Positions 54,463-64,000 of a DNA stretch of 64,000 nt are shown here, in pieces; the stretch's first letter is position 1; each line of letters begins with the position of its first letter. Origin of the DNA: Apoderus coryli (taxonomy: Eukaryota > Arthropoda > Insecta > Coleoptera > Attelabidae); NCBI GenBank assembly GCA_911728435.2, contig OU452201.1, positions 23,994,001 to 24,058,000 of the forward strand. Direction: 5' to 3'. Position numbers and translations under genes: made by a program. A model generated the notes under the pieces. That model saw only the letters and a list, made by a program, of their open reading frames with translations, had not been told where the DNA came from and did not search any database.

Positions 54463-56549
54463 CAGGGTGGTCCAACGAAAAGTTTGCACCTAGCTTTTCT
54501 CTTTTTTTTGTAGTCGAATGCGAAAATGCTCGGACACGTCGATTTTGCTTTTGAGGGGGACACATTTTAAACATATTTTTCGATCTGCGCCTTTAACCCC
54601 CTAGCGGGGGTGAGTAACAACCCTAAAATTTTAAATGGAAAGAGGGGTCTAATGACATATCATTTGAAAGGACACAAAATTGTCTTTCTAATGATACCCT
54701 ATTTGTCGAATTTTACTAAAACAGTTAATACGAAAACGACTTTAAAGACATTAAGCCGATAATTTTGGTATTAATGAGAAATACAAATAAGTTTTAATTA
54801 TTGCGAGTGAAAACACCTGCAATCGTTAGTACATTCCAATGTTTGTTAGTTTTAACATTGCTTTGTAAAAAAAGTAAACAAGCTGTTAAATTGATTTATT
54901 AAAACGTTACATTAACAAATGTTGAAAATGTGACCCATTTGATTCCATACAATAATACAGATTTTGTTCAAATCTATTTCTAACATTTTGTAGCATATCA
55001 GGTGTTATGTTTCTGCACTCTTCTGTAATGCGTTGGCGAAGATCTTCTATGGACTCGGGCTTCGTGGCAAAACATTTATTTTTTAAGTGCCCCCAAAGAA
55101 AAAAGTCTAAAGGCGATAAATCCGGTGACCTGGCAGGCCATTCAATTGGGCCCCTCCTTCCAATCCACCGTCCAGGGAACCGGTCATCTAAGAACTGTCT
55201 TACAGGAGCCACATAGTGCGGAGGTGCTCCATCTTGCTGGAAATAAAGCCGATCAGCAGTATGATTTTGGTCATCTTCTATTATTTGTGTTATTAAAGGA
55301 TCAATTGTGTCTTCAAGCATGTTTAGGTACACTTCACCAGTTAAATTTCCAGGAATAAAAAGTGGTCCTATAATATGATTTCCTAATATGCCACACCAGA
55401 CGTTTATTTTTTGAGGATACTGGGTATGAACCTCACGGAATAAATGTGGGTTACTGTCATCCCAGTAACGGCAATTGTGCCTATTTACAGCTCCATTCAA
55501 ATAAAATGTGCATTCGTCGGAAAAACAAATGTTAAATAATAATTGCGGATCTTCAATTAAACGCTGGCTCATTGCTTCACAAAATTGCAGCCTTCTATCA
55601 GGATCATCCTCATTTAGTTCCTGTACTAATTTGATTTTGTACGGATGAAATTTGTACGCTTTTAAAATTCGTATTATGGACGAACGGGAGACACCTGAGG
55701 CTTCAGCTAGTTGACGGGTACTTTGACTATGATCCATTTCAACATGCCCTAAAACAGCGACTTCCACAGCTTCATTTCTGATCGGTTTCTGCGGCTGGTG
55801 TTTTACATTACAGACAGATCCGGTATCTACAAACTTTTTAACTAACTTGCCAACGTACACATCATTCACATTTTTATCGGGATGTCTCTCATTAAATAAG
55901 CGAGCCGTAAGTCTAGCACTACTATTATTTTGAAAATAAAGTTTAACAATTTCAACTCGTTCTAGAATGGAATAAATCATTTTGTACGGTAAAAGTAAAA
56001 TAACTTGAGAAGCAACCAAACTGAATCAATGAAAAGACTAAAATAAACGGTGTAAATTCTTTTCCTACACGTATCTGCAGTTTTTATTTCAACAAAAAAC
56101 GCAAACGATTAGTGAGGAATTTAGTTCTGATAAATAAGATAGTGTTTTTGAAATCCCGTTTTTCTTCAAAGTAAATAATTTAGAAATGATTGTAGTTGTT
56201 TTCAGTCGTAATAATTAAAACTTATTTGTATTTCTCATTAATACCAAAATTATCGGCTTAATGTCTTTAAAGTCGTTTTCGTATTACCTGTTTTAGTAAA
56301 ATTCGACAAATAGGGTATCATTAGAAAGACAATTTTGTGTCCTTTCAAATGATATGTCATTAGACCCCTCTTTCCATTTAAAATTTTAGGGTTGTTACTC
56401 ACCCCCGCTAGGGGGTTAAAGGCGCAGATCGAAAAATATGTTTAAAATGTGTCCCCCTCAAAAGCAAAATCGACGTGTCCGAGCATTTTCGCATTCGACT
56501 ACAAAAAAAAGAGAAAAGCTAGGTGCAAACTTTTCGTTGGACCACCCTG
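54463..56549 (-). mobile_element. Intact DD41D (rosa-like) mariner transposon, copy 2
   Basis: Same 2087-bp length, ends and ~340-bp inverted repeats (54463-54802, 56210-56549) as copy 1, flanked by TA (54461-54462, 56550-56551). It is inserted in a short (taggta)n array. Only one base difference from copy 1 was noticed by eye (56287). Confidence 0.95.
54907..56019 (-). CDS. DD41D mariner transposase (intact), second copy
   Basis: 370 aa, identical to the copy-1 protein at every residue. Catalytic Asp168, Asp263 and Asp305, 41 residues between the last two. With ends also intact, both copies are candidates for present-day activity. Confidence 0.95.
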   Translation of the reverse strand: MVASQVILLLPYKMIYSILERVEIVKLYFQNNSSARLTARLFNERHPDKNVNDVYVGKLVKKFVDTGSVCNVKHQPQKPIRNEAVEVAVLGHVEMDHSQSTRQLAEASGVSRSSIIRILKAYKFHPYKIKLVQELNEDDPDRRLQFCEAMSQRLIEDPQLLFNICFSDECTFYLNGAVNRHNCRYWDDSNPHLFREVHTQYPQKINVWCGILGNHIIGPLFIPGNLTGEVYLNMLEDTIDPLITQIIEDDQNHTADRLYFQQDGAPPHYVAPVRQFLDDRFPGRWIGRRGPIEWPARSPDLSPLDFFLWGHLKNKCFATKPESIEDLRQRITEECRNITPDMLQNVRNRFEQNLYYCMESNGSHFQHLLM

Positions 56550-56554
56550 TATAT

Positions 56555-59310
56555 TATTTGTTTTAAAATAACTATTTTGTTTAGGTGTATAACAGAAAAG
56601 TGTACGTATATTCACAAAATACCAGTTTAAATTTTGCTCAAATTATTTGGTTTATTGCCAATTGGTTTTTATGGATATATCCCATTTTCAGAAATTCTCT
56701 CCTTTTTTGGTTACTTTCGGTCTTCAGAATTTTAGTGTTATTAAAATTTATTGTAATTTCATGATTCGTTAATGCAGTTTTATTTTTTTTGTCGTATTTG
56801 TGATTTTTTATTTTATTTTCCAAAAAAAAATATATATATAAAAAGAGGTCAAAGAAAATTAAAAGAAAAAAATATTAAATTTTCTTAAATTACCTATCTT
56901 TTTCCCGGCTTGTGAAAAACACTTCAAAATTTAAGTCAAGTGTAAGGGATCCATATTGTTTAATTTAAAGTTGTTACGTTTAAAATTTGTATACATTTCT
57001 ATTTTCAGAAAAAAAGGGAAATTATTTGTTGCTATGGAAACATTCACTGTTCCAAGTATATTTGAATTAAATAATATGTTTAATTGATTTTTGTAGGTAC
57101 ATAATTTCTGACTATCCCTGTATGTGCTCTCGTAACCATCGGGTTTATACTTACCTGCACCATAACACAAATGATTACGTGATTCGAATTTTAAATTGTT
57201 CTAATTAAAAAGGTAATAATACATCTGGCTCCATCTGTTGTTAAATAGGCATAAAATATTTAAATTTATGAATAAACAAAATTTGTTGATAAGGGTACCT
57301 ACAGTAGTAGAAGTACATATTTATTGATTTTTCCTGTGCGCTATGTTAACTTCCCAGATTTAAATGAAAGAGGGCATTCTTTCTTTGATTTAGAATTCAT
57401 AATTGTGTTTGGAGAATTATTTGAATTATGAAATAATTATTCATATTTGTTTTTCTATAGCATATTCTGTTCTTAGTATATAATTATCGTTTTTTTCCTT
57501 AATTATTCCTAATAAAATATATTTGTGTTAGTTCTCTTAACAATCGTTGGCGTGCTATCATGTGAAATTTTGATTGGTCGAAACTCTTAAGTGGACATTG
57601 CGTTTTGTGAAATTTTGCATTGTCATTATTCTTCTTTTGTAAGTCGAGTGCGGCAGGAGTGTGCTGGTGGTTAAAGTGGATAGTTCTCTAATTTCTCTAA
57701 GCTTGATTGGAGGCCATTTTTGTGTGGGATTTGTGAGAGTTATTGTCCGGAATTATTGTTTGATTTCTGGATGGTTTGGAAGTGATATATTGTGTGCATT
57801 GTGCGATCAAACAATCAGCTTTGTCTGGATATTATTTAACCACTTCATTTCTTGTTGGGTGAGTGTCCTTGACTATTTTTGCTTCTACAGTTTTTTCCTT
57901 CATCGACCAAAATTTAATTATACCTTTTTTTCCAATTCTTATGCAGACTCAACTTTGTAACCGATTTCTGGTTGGCCATGTAAATGGTATCGCTGGATTA
58001 CAATTAAGCCACACAACATCAAGGTGAGGGAACTACACTTTCCTTTAATTTTTTTGTGCTTCCTTTTTATTAAACCTCGTACCCGTACTTAGGACTTGAT
58101 TTTATATTTTTAGGGCTTTTTCTTCTGCTTCTGTTTTCTTCCTGAGTTCGGATATTTTTCCGTTTGTCCATTACAATCAAGTAATAAATAAAAATTGGTT
58201 TGAACGATTTAGACTCCAATTTTTGGCATTCATCGATTTATGACTGATGTATGGTGACAGAAAATTCATTGTTCTTGTCGAAGGTTTGTGTAAAAATGGA
58301 TGGTTGATCATCAGAACGAGACCAGGTTTTTATTGTTAAATTTATTTGTTGAATACGTCATTTTATTAATTTTTTTTTTCCTAGTAACTTAAATGCAAAT
58401 GCAAAGTGAATTTCTCATATTTCGTATATAGCAGAGTTGCACTGAAATAAATTAATTCTCCTTCTGTATGTTCATATAATTGTTTTCTGTGTTAAATAGT
58501 ACCATTTGGTTATTCTTTCGATTATTAAATAGTAAATATTTCTTTATTCTAAGTAACAAAAAAACATACATATATCAAGGGTTTATAATGTATTTTGTTG
58601 TTATCTTGCGTAATTGTGTGATATTTAAAAATGTAGGATAAAACTATTCTACATAGTAGTGTTGGGAACTATTCGTGATCACGTATAGGGGTCTTATTTT
58701 ATATTATTATTAAAATAAATATAAACAATAAGTATATAGATATCGATTAAAATTTTCACTCTTTATTGGTAATATATTTTCTTTAGAACTTAGTATTGAA
58801 TATTAGTATTGTTGAATGACTGATGTATTTTTGTTAATATATACCTAATAATTTCGTATATCAGTATTTGGGAGATCCAAACATTGTTTATTGTAGTGAA
58901 TATTTCTTTTATAATTTTTAGAATAGGAATTCAGTGATAAGATTTATTATTTTTTTCGTTTCGTAACGATATTTATTAATATAAATATTTCAATTTTTTT
59001 GTATTGTGTGTTGAAAAATAATTTCGTATAAATATATAATATATTTTTTTTTGAATTTAATTATGGTGAATGATCGTATGGTGGATTCAAGCTTTGTGAC
59101 ATACAAAACATCGTAGGTTTCTAACTTTACCGCAAAGTTAGTGGCGCACCCCCCCCTGAAGGCTGACCTAGTCGAGCTTTGCTGTGGTTTAAGCTAAAGC
59201 TGTCACAAGGTTTGAAAACGTTACCCGATTTCTTTTTTTTGTGTTTTCTTAAATAATGATTTTAATGATAAAAACAAAAATCATATAAATATTCTTCTAT
59301 TAATTTAAAC
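56555..59310. other. No clear gene; possible LTR of the gypsy relic at right
   Basis: AT-rich. An open frame at 57661-57960 has no known motif. The part next to 59317 should hold the 5' LTR of the gypsy-type element, since a primer-binding site begins there, but no second LTR is present to mark its length. Hairpins ctaacttt-accgc-aaagttag (59121-59141) and agcttt...aaagct (59175-59201) lie in it. Confidence 0.35.
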
Positions 59311-59316
59311 CGTAGC

Positions 59317-61370
59317 AAATTGGCGTACCCAACGTGGGCCAGTTTTTTTTAAAAACAGCCAGTTTTTTTAAAGAAAGGCTCGTTTAACATCCTTAGTATT
59401 GAAGTTTTTTTGATTAATTTTTTTTGAAAACTGAATTTTATCACTAGTTCTGAAAGTTTATCTTATCAGTTGTATACATTTGTGGTTGGATCTCCTTAAA
59501 GATTTTTGAATATATTTGTTTGAGTTTAAATATTGAAAAATAGCTGAACAGTATTTTTAATAATACTTGGTATATTTCTGGGTATATAAAAGATAAACTA
59601 TTTACACTGGAAATTGTGTGTAAATAAATAATTAAACGGATTTTTTTTTTATATTCACAGCTCGAATATAAATACGATTTTGCGTTATTTCTGTTTTCTA
59701 ATTAAATACGTTTATATAAATTAAAGTAATAATATTGGGATTATTTTTATTTGCTTTTTTATTAAGAATTACTTATTAATCATTGTTAAATAATTATGGC
59801 TTCCCCTGTAAAGGCTGGTTATGAAATAAATCGTTTGAGTGTTGAGGAAATTACATATGAACTTGCGTGGCGTGGCATATCTACTACGGGCAATGCGGAT
59901 GAATTGCGTAGGACTTTACGAAGCATTTTAAAATTAGAAAAAGCTAATAACCCTCTCGATTATCCTGAGTATCCTTTTAGCTTCAAGGATGATCACACCG
60001 CTTTAGTATCTAAATTAGATGATATAAAAAAACTTTTAGCAGATTTTGACGGTTCAAATGAGAATCTTAAGAGGAAATTATTAACTAAATTTTATTACGC
60101 TCTAGGTCGTATTAATCGCAGTGTACCGGTGGAGGCTAGCGATAAACTGAATAAATCGAAAGTTTTGATTGACATATTAAATTTGCAACGTGATTTTGAG
60201 AAGAGAATTAAAATTTACAAGCGTAAAGGTCTTTGAATTTACCGGAACTTGATGTAACAACGGTTAGCTCTAGTGATAGTGATAACTCTTCTGAGGATGA
60301 GTCCGCTGCAACAAATAAAAATACTTTTGGTTCAGAAAAACGAAAAACAATACCATGTGCTCAGTGGAATTTAAAGTTTTCGGGAGAATCTGATGGTCTA
60401 ACATTAAGTAGTTTTCTTGAGCGAGTAGAAGAACTTAAACATGCCAGAAATGTTAGCGATCAGGAATTGTTTAGTTCGGGAATAGATTTATTTTCAGGAA
60501 AGGCTTATAGTTGGTACCGTTCAGTTAGAAAGAAATGTCAAAATTGGGCATCTTTAGTTAGCCTTTTAAGAAAACAATTTCAAGCGCCTGATTACGCAGA
60601 TAGATTGTATTCTGAGATAGTTAGTAGAACTCAAGGTGAAAACGAGTCCGTAGGAATATATTTTTCAGTTATGGACAATTTGTTTGATAGACTTCCAGTT
60701 AAACTTGCGGAGCGTTCTAAGCTTAATATATTATGTAAAAATCTGATCCCGTATTAACAGTTACAGTTACCGTTGTCATCTGAGTTGAAAACAGTTGAGG
60801 AGTTACTTGATTTAGCTCTTAGAGCTGAGGCAAAGAGATTTACGGCGGATAACTATAAACCCCCACCTTCTAGAAAAAATGTTAGATTACTCGAACCTGA
60901 TTTAGCATATGTAGATGTTTCAAATGCATCAGATCGTTTGCAACCAAATTTATCTGAGGTTGGAATCATTAATAATAGGCAAAGACATTCTTTTGTAAAT
61001 AATAATAATAATTTTTCGACATCTAGTGATAGGTATACTCGTGGAAATGATCGAAATAATGGCCGCTCTATTCAGTGCTATAATTGTCGTGAGTTTGGAC
61101 ATAAATCAAATGCTTGTAGGAAACCAAGACAACGTAGATGTTTTCGATGTAACGAACCAAATTATACTGTTTTAACGTGTCCTAAATGTAATTCTCGTTC
61201 GGAAAACGAACCAGAGAGTCGGTAGATGGTCGACTTACGAACTCTCAGAATTTTGGATCGACCACTGTTAATTATCCACAAAAACCAATTATTGATTTTA
61301 TTTTAGCTCATGCCGAAAATGACAATTATCTATTGACAATGACGGTAGTCATTTTGAAGAGTTTCTGTAA
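59317..61370 (+). mobile_element. Ty3/gypsy-type LTR retrotransposon fragment (5' part)
   Basis: Begins with a primer-binding site of gypsy style (ttggcgtacccaacgtggg), followed by a ~450-nt leader, gag (59796-61225) and the start of a protease-like segment (IIDFILAHAENDN near 61280-61310). It is lost after ~61370. No pol domains follow, so the 3' two-thirds are missing. Confidence 0.7.
59796..61225 (+). pseudogene. gypsy-type Gag, broken by a frameshift and a stop
   Basis: Three pieces of one Gag. 59796-60236: SAP-like N-terminus (LSVEEITYELAWRGISTTGN). 60236-60757: capsid-like region SGESDGLTLSSFLERVEELK, GKAYSWYRSVRKKCQNW, LLRKQFQAPDYADRLYSEI, GENESVGIYFSVMDNLFDRL. 60758-61225: after an in-frame TAA at 60755, LKTVEELLDLALRAEAKRF, then a nucleocapsid with CYNCREFGHKSNAC and CFRCNEPNYTVLTCPKC (the second knuckle lacks its His). 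The frame shifts at about 60233. Two lesions in 1.4 kb mark a fairly young relic. Confidence 0.85.
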
Positions 61371-61559
61371 AAAAAAACCAACTGTAAAACCCGTTAAAAC
61401 GTGTAATGATATATTATTTTTATGTGGTTTTCAATACATTTGGTTTAGATGATTTTTATTTTTTACTCGAAAATGTTGCGTTATACGAAAAAAAGCCAAG
61501 AGTACTTTTTTCTTTTAAATTGAATAAGGATTGCAGATATAATTTTCATTTTGCGATAA

Positions 61560-61876
61560 ACCAGTGGCGTATCTGTTTTTTCATTAAAAATATTGCAATC
61601 GGTAGCCTTACGCACGCCACTGGTGCAAATAAAAATAATATTATTTTATGAAAAAATTAAACTAGATTACCTCTCTACACGTGCCAAATTTCATTGAAAT
61701 ATCTCAATTGGTTATAAAGATATTAATAAAATTAGAATTTTTTTCTTAAATTTCAACACCCTGTAACTTTGTAACGAAGCATTTTTCGCACATAGTTTAT
61801 TAACCCAACTCACATTATTTGTCGATTATCTATCGATTCTGAAATTTATGCAGGTAAAAGTTGGACCACCCTGTAT
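61560..61876. mobile_element. Solo end of a Tc1/mariner-type MITE
   Basis: Ends gttggaccaccctgtata (61858-61875), the inverted end of DD41D-type elements, with old caccctgtaactttg inside. The matching left end was not found. A short inverted pair ccagtggcgt / acgccactgg (61562-61571, 61612-61623) lies at its left. Confidence 0.5.
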
Positions 61877-61879
61877 ATA

Positions 61880-63325
61880 GTAGCGAGCCAGAAATGTGGC
61901 TGGGAATGCGACGAGTCGATGCCGTTTTCAGCGTCTACTGAACCTTCTTATCTATAGTTAATATTCGATGGTTATACTGCTGTTTAGAATATACCGTTGA
62001 CTTTTTGAATACGATGAAACTTAATTACCTCTTCGGCCTTGTCCCAAATTTACTAGATGTTAGGGCATAGCGGGAGTATAATTTATATTTCAATGCTAAA
62101 CCAATAATAAAAATGCTGAAAAGAGTCAACTGATGATTTAACCAAGTTGCATGCTTTAACAAGGACTCCTTGTTCTTCGGTAAAAAATAATGTACCACGG
62201 AACAACTATTTCTTGTAGCATATCAGGCCTTAGAAAAAGATTGCGTAAAATGGGTTTTAAATATCACAGAATTGATAAATGTTTATGTAACTAGATTTAT
62301 AATTTAGTTAACAATATATCAGCAGAAAATCGACAAATTATTACCTTGACAAAATAAAATGATTACATACACATGACGCTGCAATGCTAGGTTGAAATGT
62401 GATAGCGAGACAGACATGAATGTAGAGTGCACTAGAATTGAGTTGCCAAAATTAATTATTTTAAAACTGAATTTGAATCTTGTACTGTGGGTCTCCACAA
62501 TTACTTGTTGGCAACTGTATAAAACACTAAAAACTTAAATTGGTTGATTTGAATAAATTAGTGTTTTATATTTCAATATTCCATTAATTTGTTTGTATTA
62601 TTATTATTTTTAGTTTTTATACGATTTATTTAATATGCATTATTAATTGACAATAAAACATCAATCAATATATAGGTATAAATATTTTCAAGACGTCCCT
62701 GTACCCATTCATTGTGGTTTAAAGATGTTGAAACCTACACAATGATAAGATAAGTTAATTTTTTGCAGTAAAAGACAACCGCATCATCCTTGTAAATTTG
62801 GCTAACCGTCTGGCTATCTGGAGAATTATATTTATTTACAAAACATTAAATTTAATTTAGACCAGTTTTACTAATGCATTTAATTATTATTATGAAAGCT
62901 AATGAAAATACTGCTTTACTTTTACACAATAAACAGTTTAAGTGCTCTTCGACCACCTGCTAATTTTAATTTTAAAACTCATTTTATTACGCTCTAAAAC
63001 TTACCTGTTAAAGTTAATAATCCTGTTTTCAAATATAATTAATATTACGTTTCCTGGAAAACTGTAAATTCAGGTCACAGCAGAAATTAAATATTTAACT
63101 TAGTAATGGAAATGAGAATAATAGATTGTTTGTTTTTCTGTCTTTCAAATTAGTTTGTCATTGTTTCATGATGGATTTAAATATTAGTTTATCTTGACAT
63201 CTCCAAATTAAACAATAAAGATCGAAATTCTGGTTATGATTAGTGTAGACTGTGACATCGTTTTATTGGAATTATTACAAAAGTCTCCTAGAGACATTTA
63301 TTGCGCTCCACAACTCATTCTATGT
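61880..63325. other. No gene seen
   Basis: AT-rich. A perfect 12-bp inverted pair tataaaacacta / tagtgttttata (62517-62528, 62561-62572) forms a small hairpin. Nothing else recognised. Confidence 0.4.
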
Positions 63326-63331
63326 AAAATA

Positions 63332-63530
63332 CAGCGTGCCCCAAATGAAATTTGCACCGCCCACAACCTTTAAAACGGTTCAGATATTTAAAAAATGCTG
63401 AAACACGTCAATTTTTATCAAATTTTTTAAATTGTCATCCCTCTGCCGCCCAGAACTATCCGTTCAATAATTTTAAATGGCAAGAGAGGTCGATTGACAT
63501 ATCATTGTGTGCTTTCATTTTCTATGCAAC
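63332..63530 (+). repeat. Diverged terminal repeat of a DD41D-type element
   Basis: Starts cagcgtgccccaaatgaaat (TA at 63330-63331) and follows the order of the intact elements' terminal repeat: tttgcacc, aaaatgctgaaacacgtcaa, ataattttaaatgg, agaggtcgattgacatatca. Each block has substitutions. It is one end of a related older family. The opposite end is not in the window. Confidence 0.6.
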
Positions 63531-63640
63531 CATGCTTTCTTAAACCTCAAACAATTTGTTTTGAAATCACGAAATTATTTATGCTCAATGAAATTCTTAC
63601 CTGTGTCAATTCGGATAATTCGTGGAAATTGTTAACAAGT

Positions 63641-63879
63641 AAAAGGAATATATTCAACATAAGTAGTTGACACTGTATAATATAAATATAGAAACATGAA
63701 ATAAACTAATATTGTATACGAACTGAAAAAAATTCCACGGTAGTTCAATTGGTTAGAATACCTGATCGGCATTCGGGAGATGTTGGGTTCGAATCCCACT
63801 TGTGACACGGAATTTTTTTCAGTTCGTATAAAATATTAGTTTATTTCATGCCAACTACTTATGTTGAATTGATTCCTTT
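63641..63879. mobile_element. Inverted-repeat element with a tRNA-like centre
   Basis: Left arm (63641-63733) and right arm (63807-63879) mirror each other: aaaaggaat...ttcaacataagtagttg, catgaaataaactaatatt and tatacgaactgaaaaaaatt. The left arm has a ~28-nt extra patch. The arms meet a tRNA-like cloverleaf at the centre. It could be a MITE that captured a tRNA gene or a foldback pair around one. Confidence 0.75.
63734..63806 (+). tRNA. tRNA-like cloverleaf (pseudo-tRNA)
   Basis: 73 nt fold as a tRNA: acceptor TCCACGG/TTGTGAC (5 of 7 pairs, two G-U), TA, D-stem GTTC/GAAT, anticodon stem CCTGA/TCGGG with loop TCGGCAT, T-stem with GGTTCGAATCC (B box, 63786-63796). The A-box-like TAGTTCAATTGG is at 63741. 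Loop position 33 is C, not U, and the acceptor is weak, so a functional tRNA is unlikely. The formal anticodon would be GGC. A pol III promoter may survive. Confidence 0.6.
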
Positions 63880-63946
63880 CATTTATCTGGTGTTTGCAGC
63901 TTTCAATGAGAAATAACAATGCGTTGTGGCAGTATGTAGTTTGTAC

Positions 63947-63974
63947 ACACTTATCACTACTAGTTTTATAAAAA
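63947..63974 (+). repeat. 28-bp dispersed repeat, second copy at 10721
   Basis: acacttatcactactagttt plus tataaaaa, one mismatch to 10721-10748. Probably the end of an unrecognised interspersed repeat continuing beyond the window. Confidence 0.55.
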
Positions 63975-64000
63975 GAGGGCTGTTCACGTCCCAAAAATAG

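Noticed and set aside
57661..57960. 99-codon plus-strand frame with hydrophobic residues
   Set aside because: Low-complexity T-rich translation (Phe, Cys, Ser), no motif, no promoter or poly(A) context that singles it out.

Overview
The window is eukaryotic, AT-rich and intergenic, almost certainly from an insect with a repeat-rich genome (beetle-like in flavour; the order is a guess). The evidence is the mobile-element mix: Jockey-type LINEs, Penelope-like elements (PLEs), Tc1/mariner DD41D elements with CAGGGTGGTCC ends, a pogo element, a hAT MITE and Ty3/gypsy remnants. No complete host gene is visible. The best host candidate is a short pair of minus-strand exons (6271-6531) with a poly(A) signal. 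Exon-like islands near 50-3260 are weaker.

Layout. 1-6.6 kb: mariner relic, decayed LINE, an isolated hammerhead ribozyme and the candidate host 3' exons. 6.6-10.7 kb: three Jockey fragments, one cutting a short acidic ORF. 11-15 kb: dead PLE, hAT MITE with 8-bp target duplication, dimeric ~81-bp minisatellite. 15.2-17.8 kb: complete pogo element with a PHD-tailed transposase broken by two stops and a frameshift. 18.9 kb: a near-perfect hammerhead. 20-31 kb: LINE and gypsy debris, including a Jockey inserted into another Jockey. 32-33 kb: palindrome with outward-facing hammerheads. 33.05-39.88 kb: a DD41D element split by a near full-length Jockey. 40-43.1 kb: a Jockey copy split by a palindrome and by a young gag-only LTR element with identical LTRs. 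43.4-43.9 kb: second hammerhead palindrome. 43.9-46.0 and 54.5-56.5 kb: two virtually identical, intact DD41D transposons. 46.1-51.4 kb: a PLE with an intact 859-aa RT/GIY-YIG ORF joined head-to-head to an inverted truncated copy, hammerheads at both ends and a 12-bp target duplication. 52-64 kb: Jockey relic, gypsy gag relic, DD41D-type ends and a tRNA-like cloverleaf inside a terminal-inverted-repeat element.

Two results stand out. (1) Eight hammerhead-ribozyme motifs are present. Six sit as outward-facing pairs at the ends of three inverted-dimer insertions. In two of these the 3' end lies about 19 nt inside the ORF of a would-be downstream unit, implying a template that read through the unit boundary. 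Each of those hammerheads has a tiny self-complementary helix III and an extra U before helix II. (2) The Jockey at 35.3-39.6 kb has ORF1 and ORF2 in the same frame, separated only by UAG-CAA-UCA, which fits the tobamovirus-type leaky-stop consensus. ORF2 has no ATG before its essential endonuclease residues, so Gag-Pol expression by stop readthrough is likely.

Coordinates of relic edges are approximate. All similarity calls were made by eye, without database searches.
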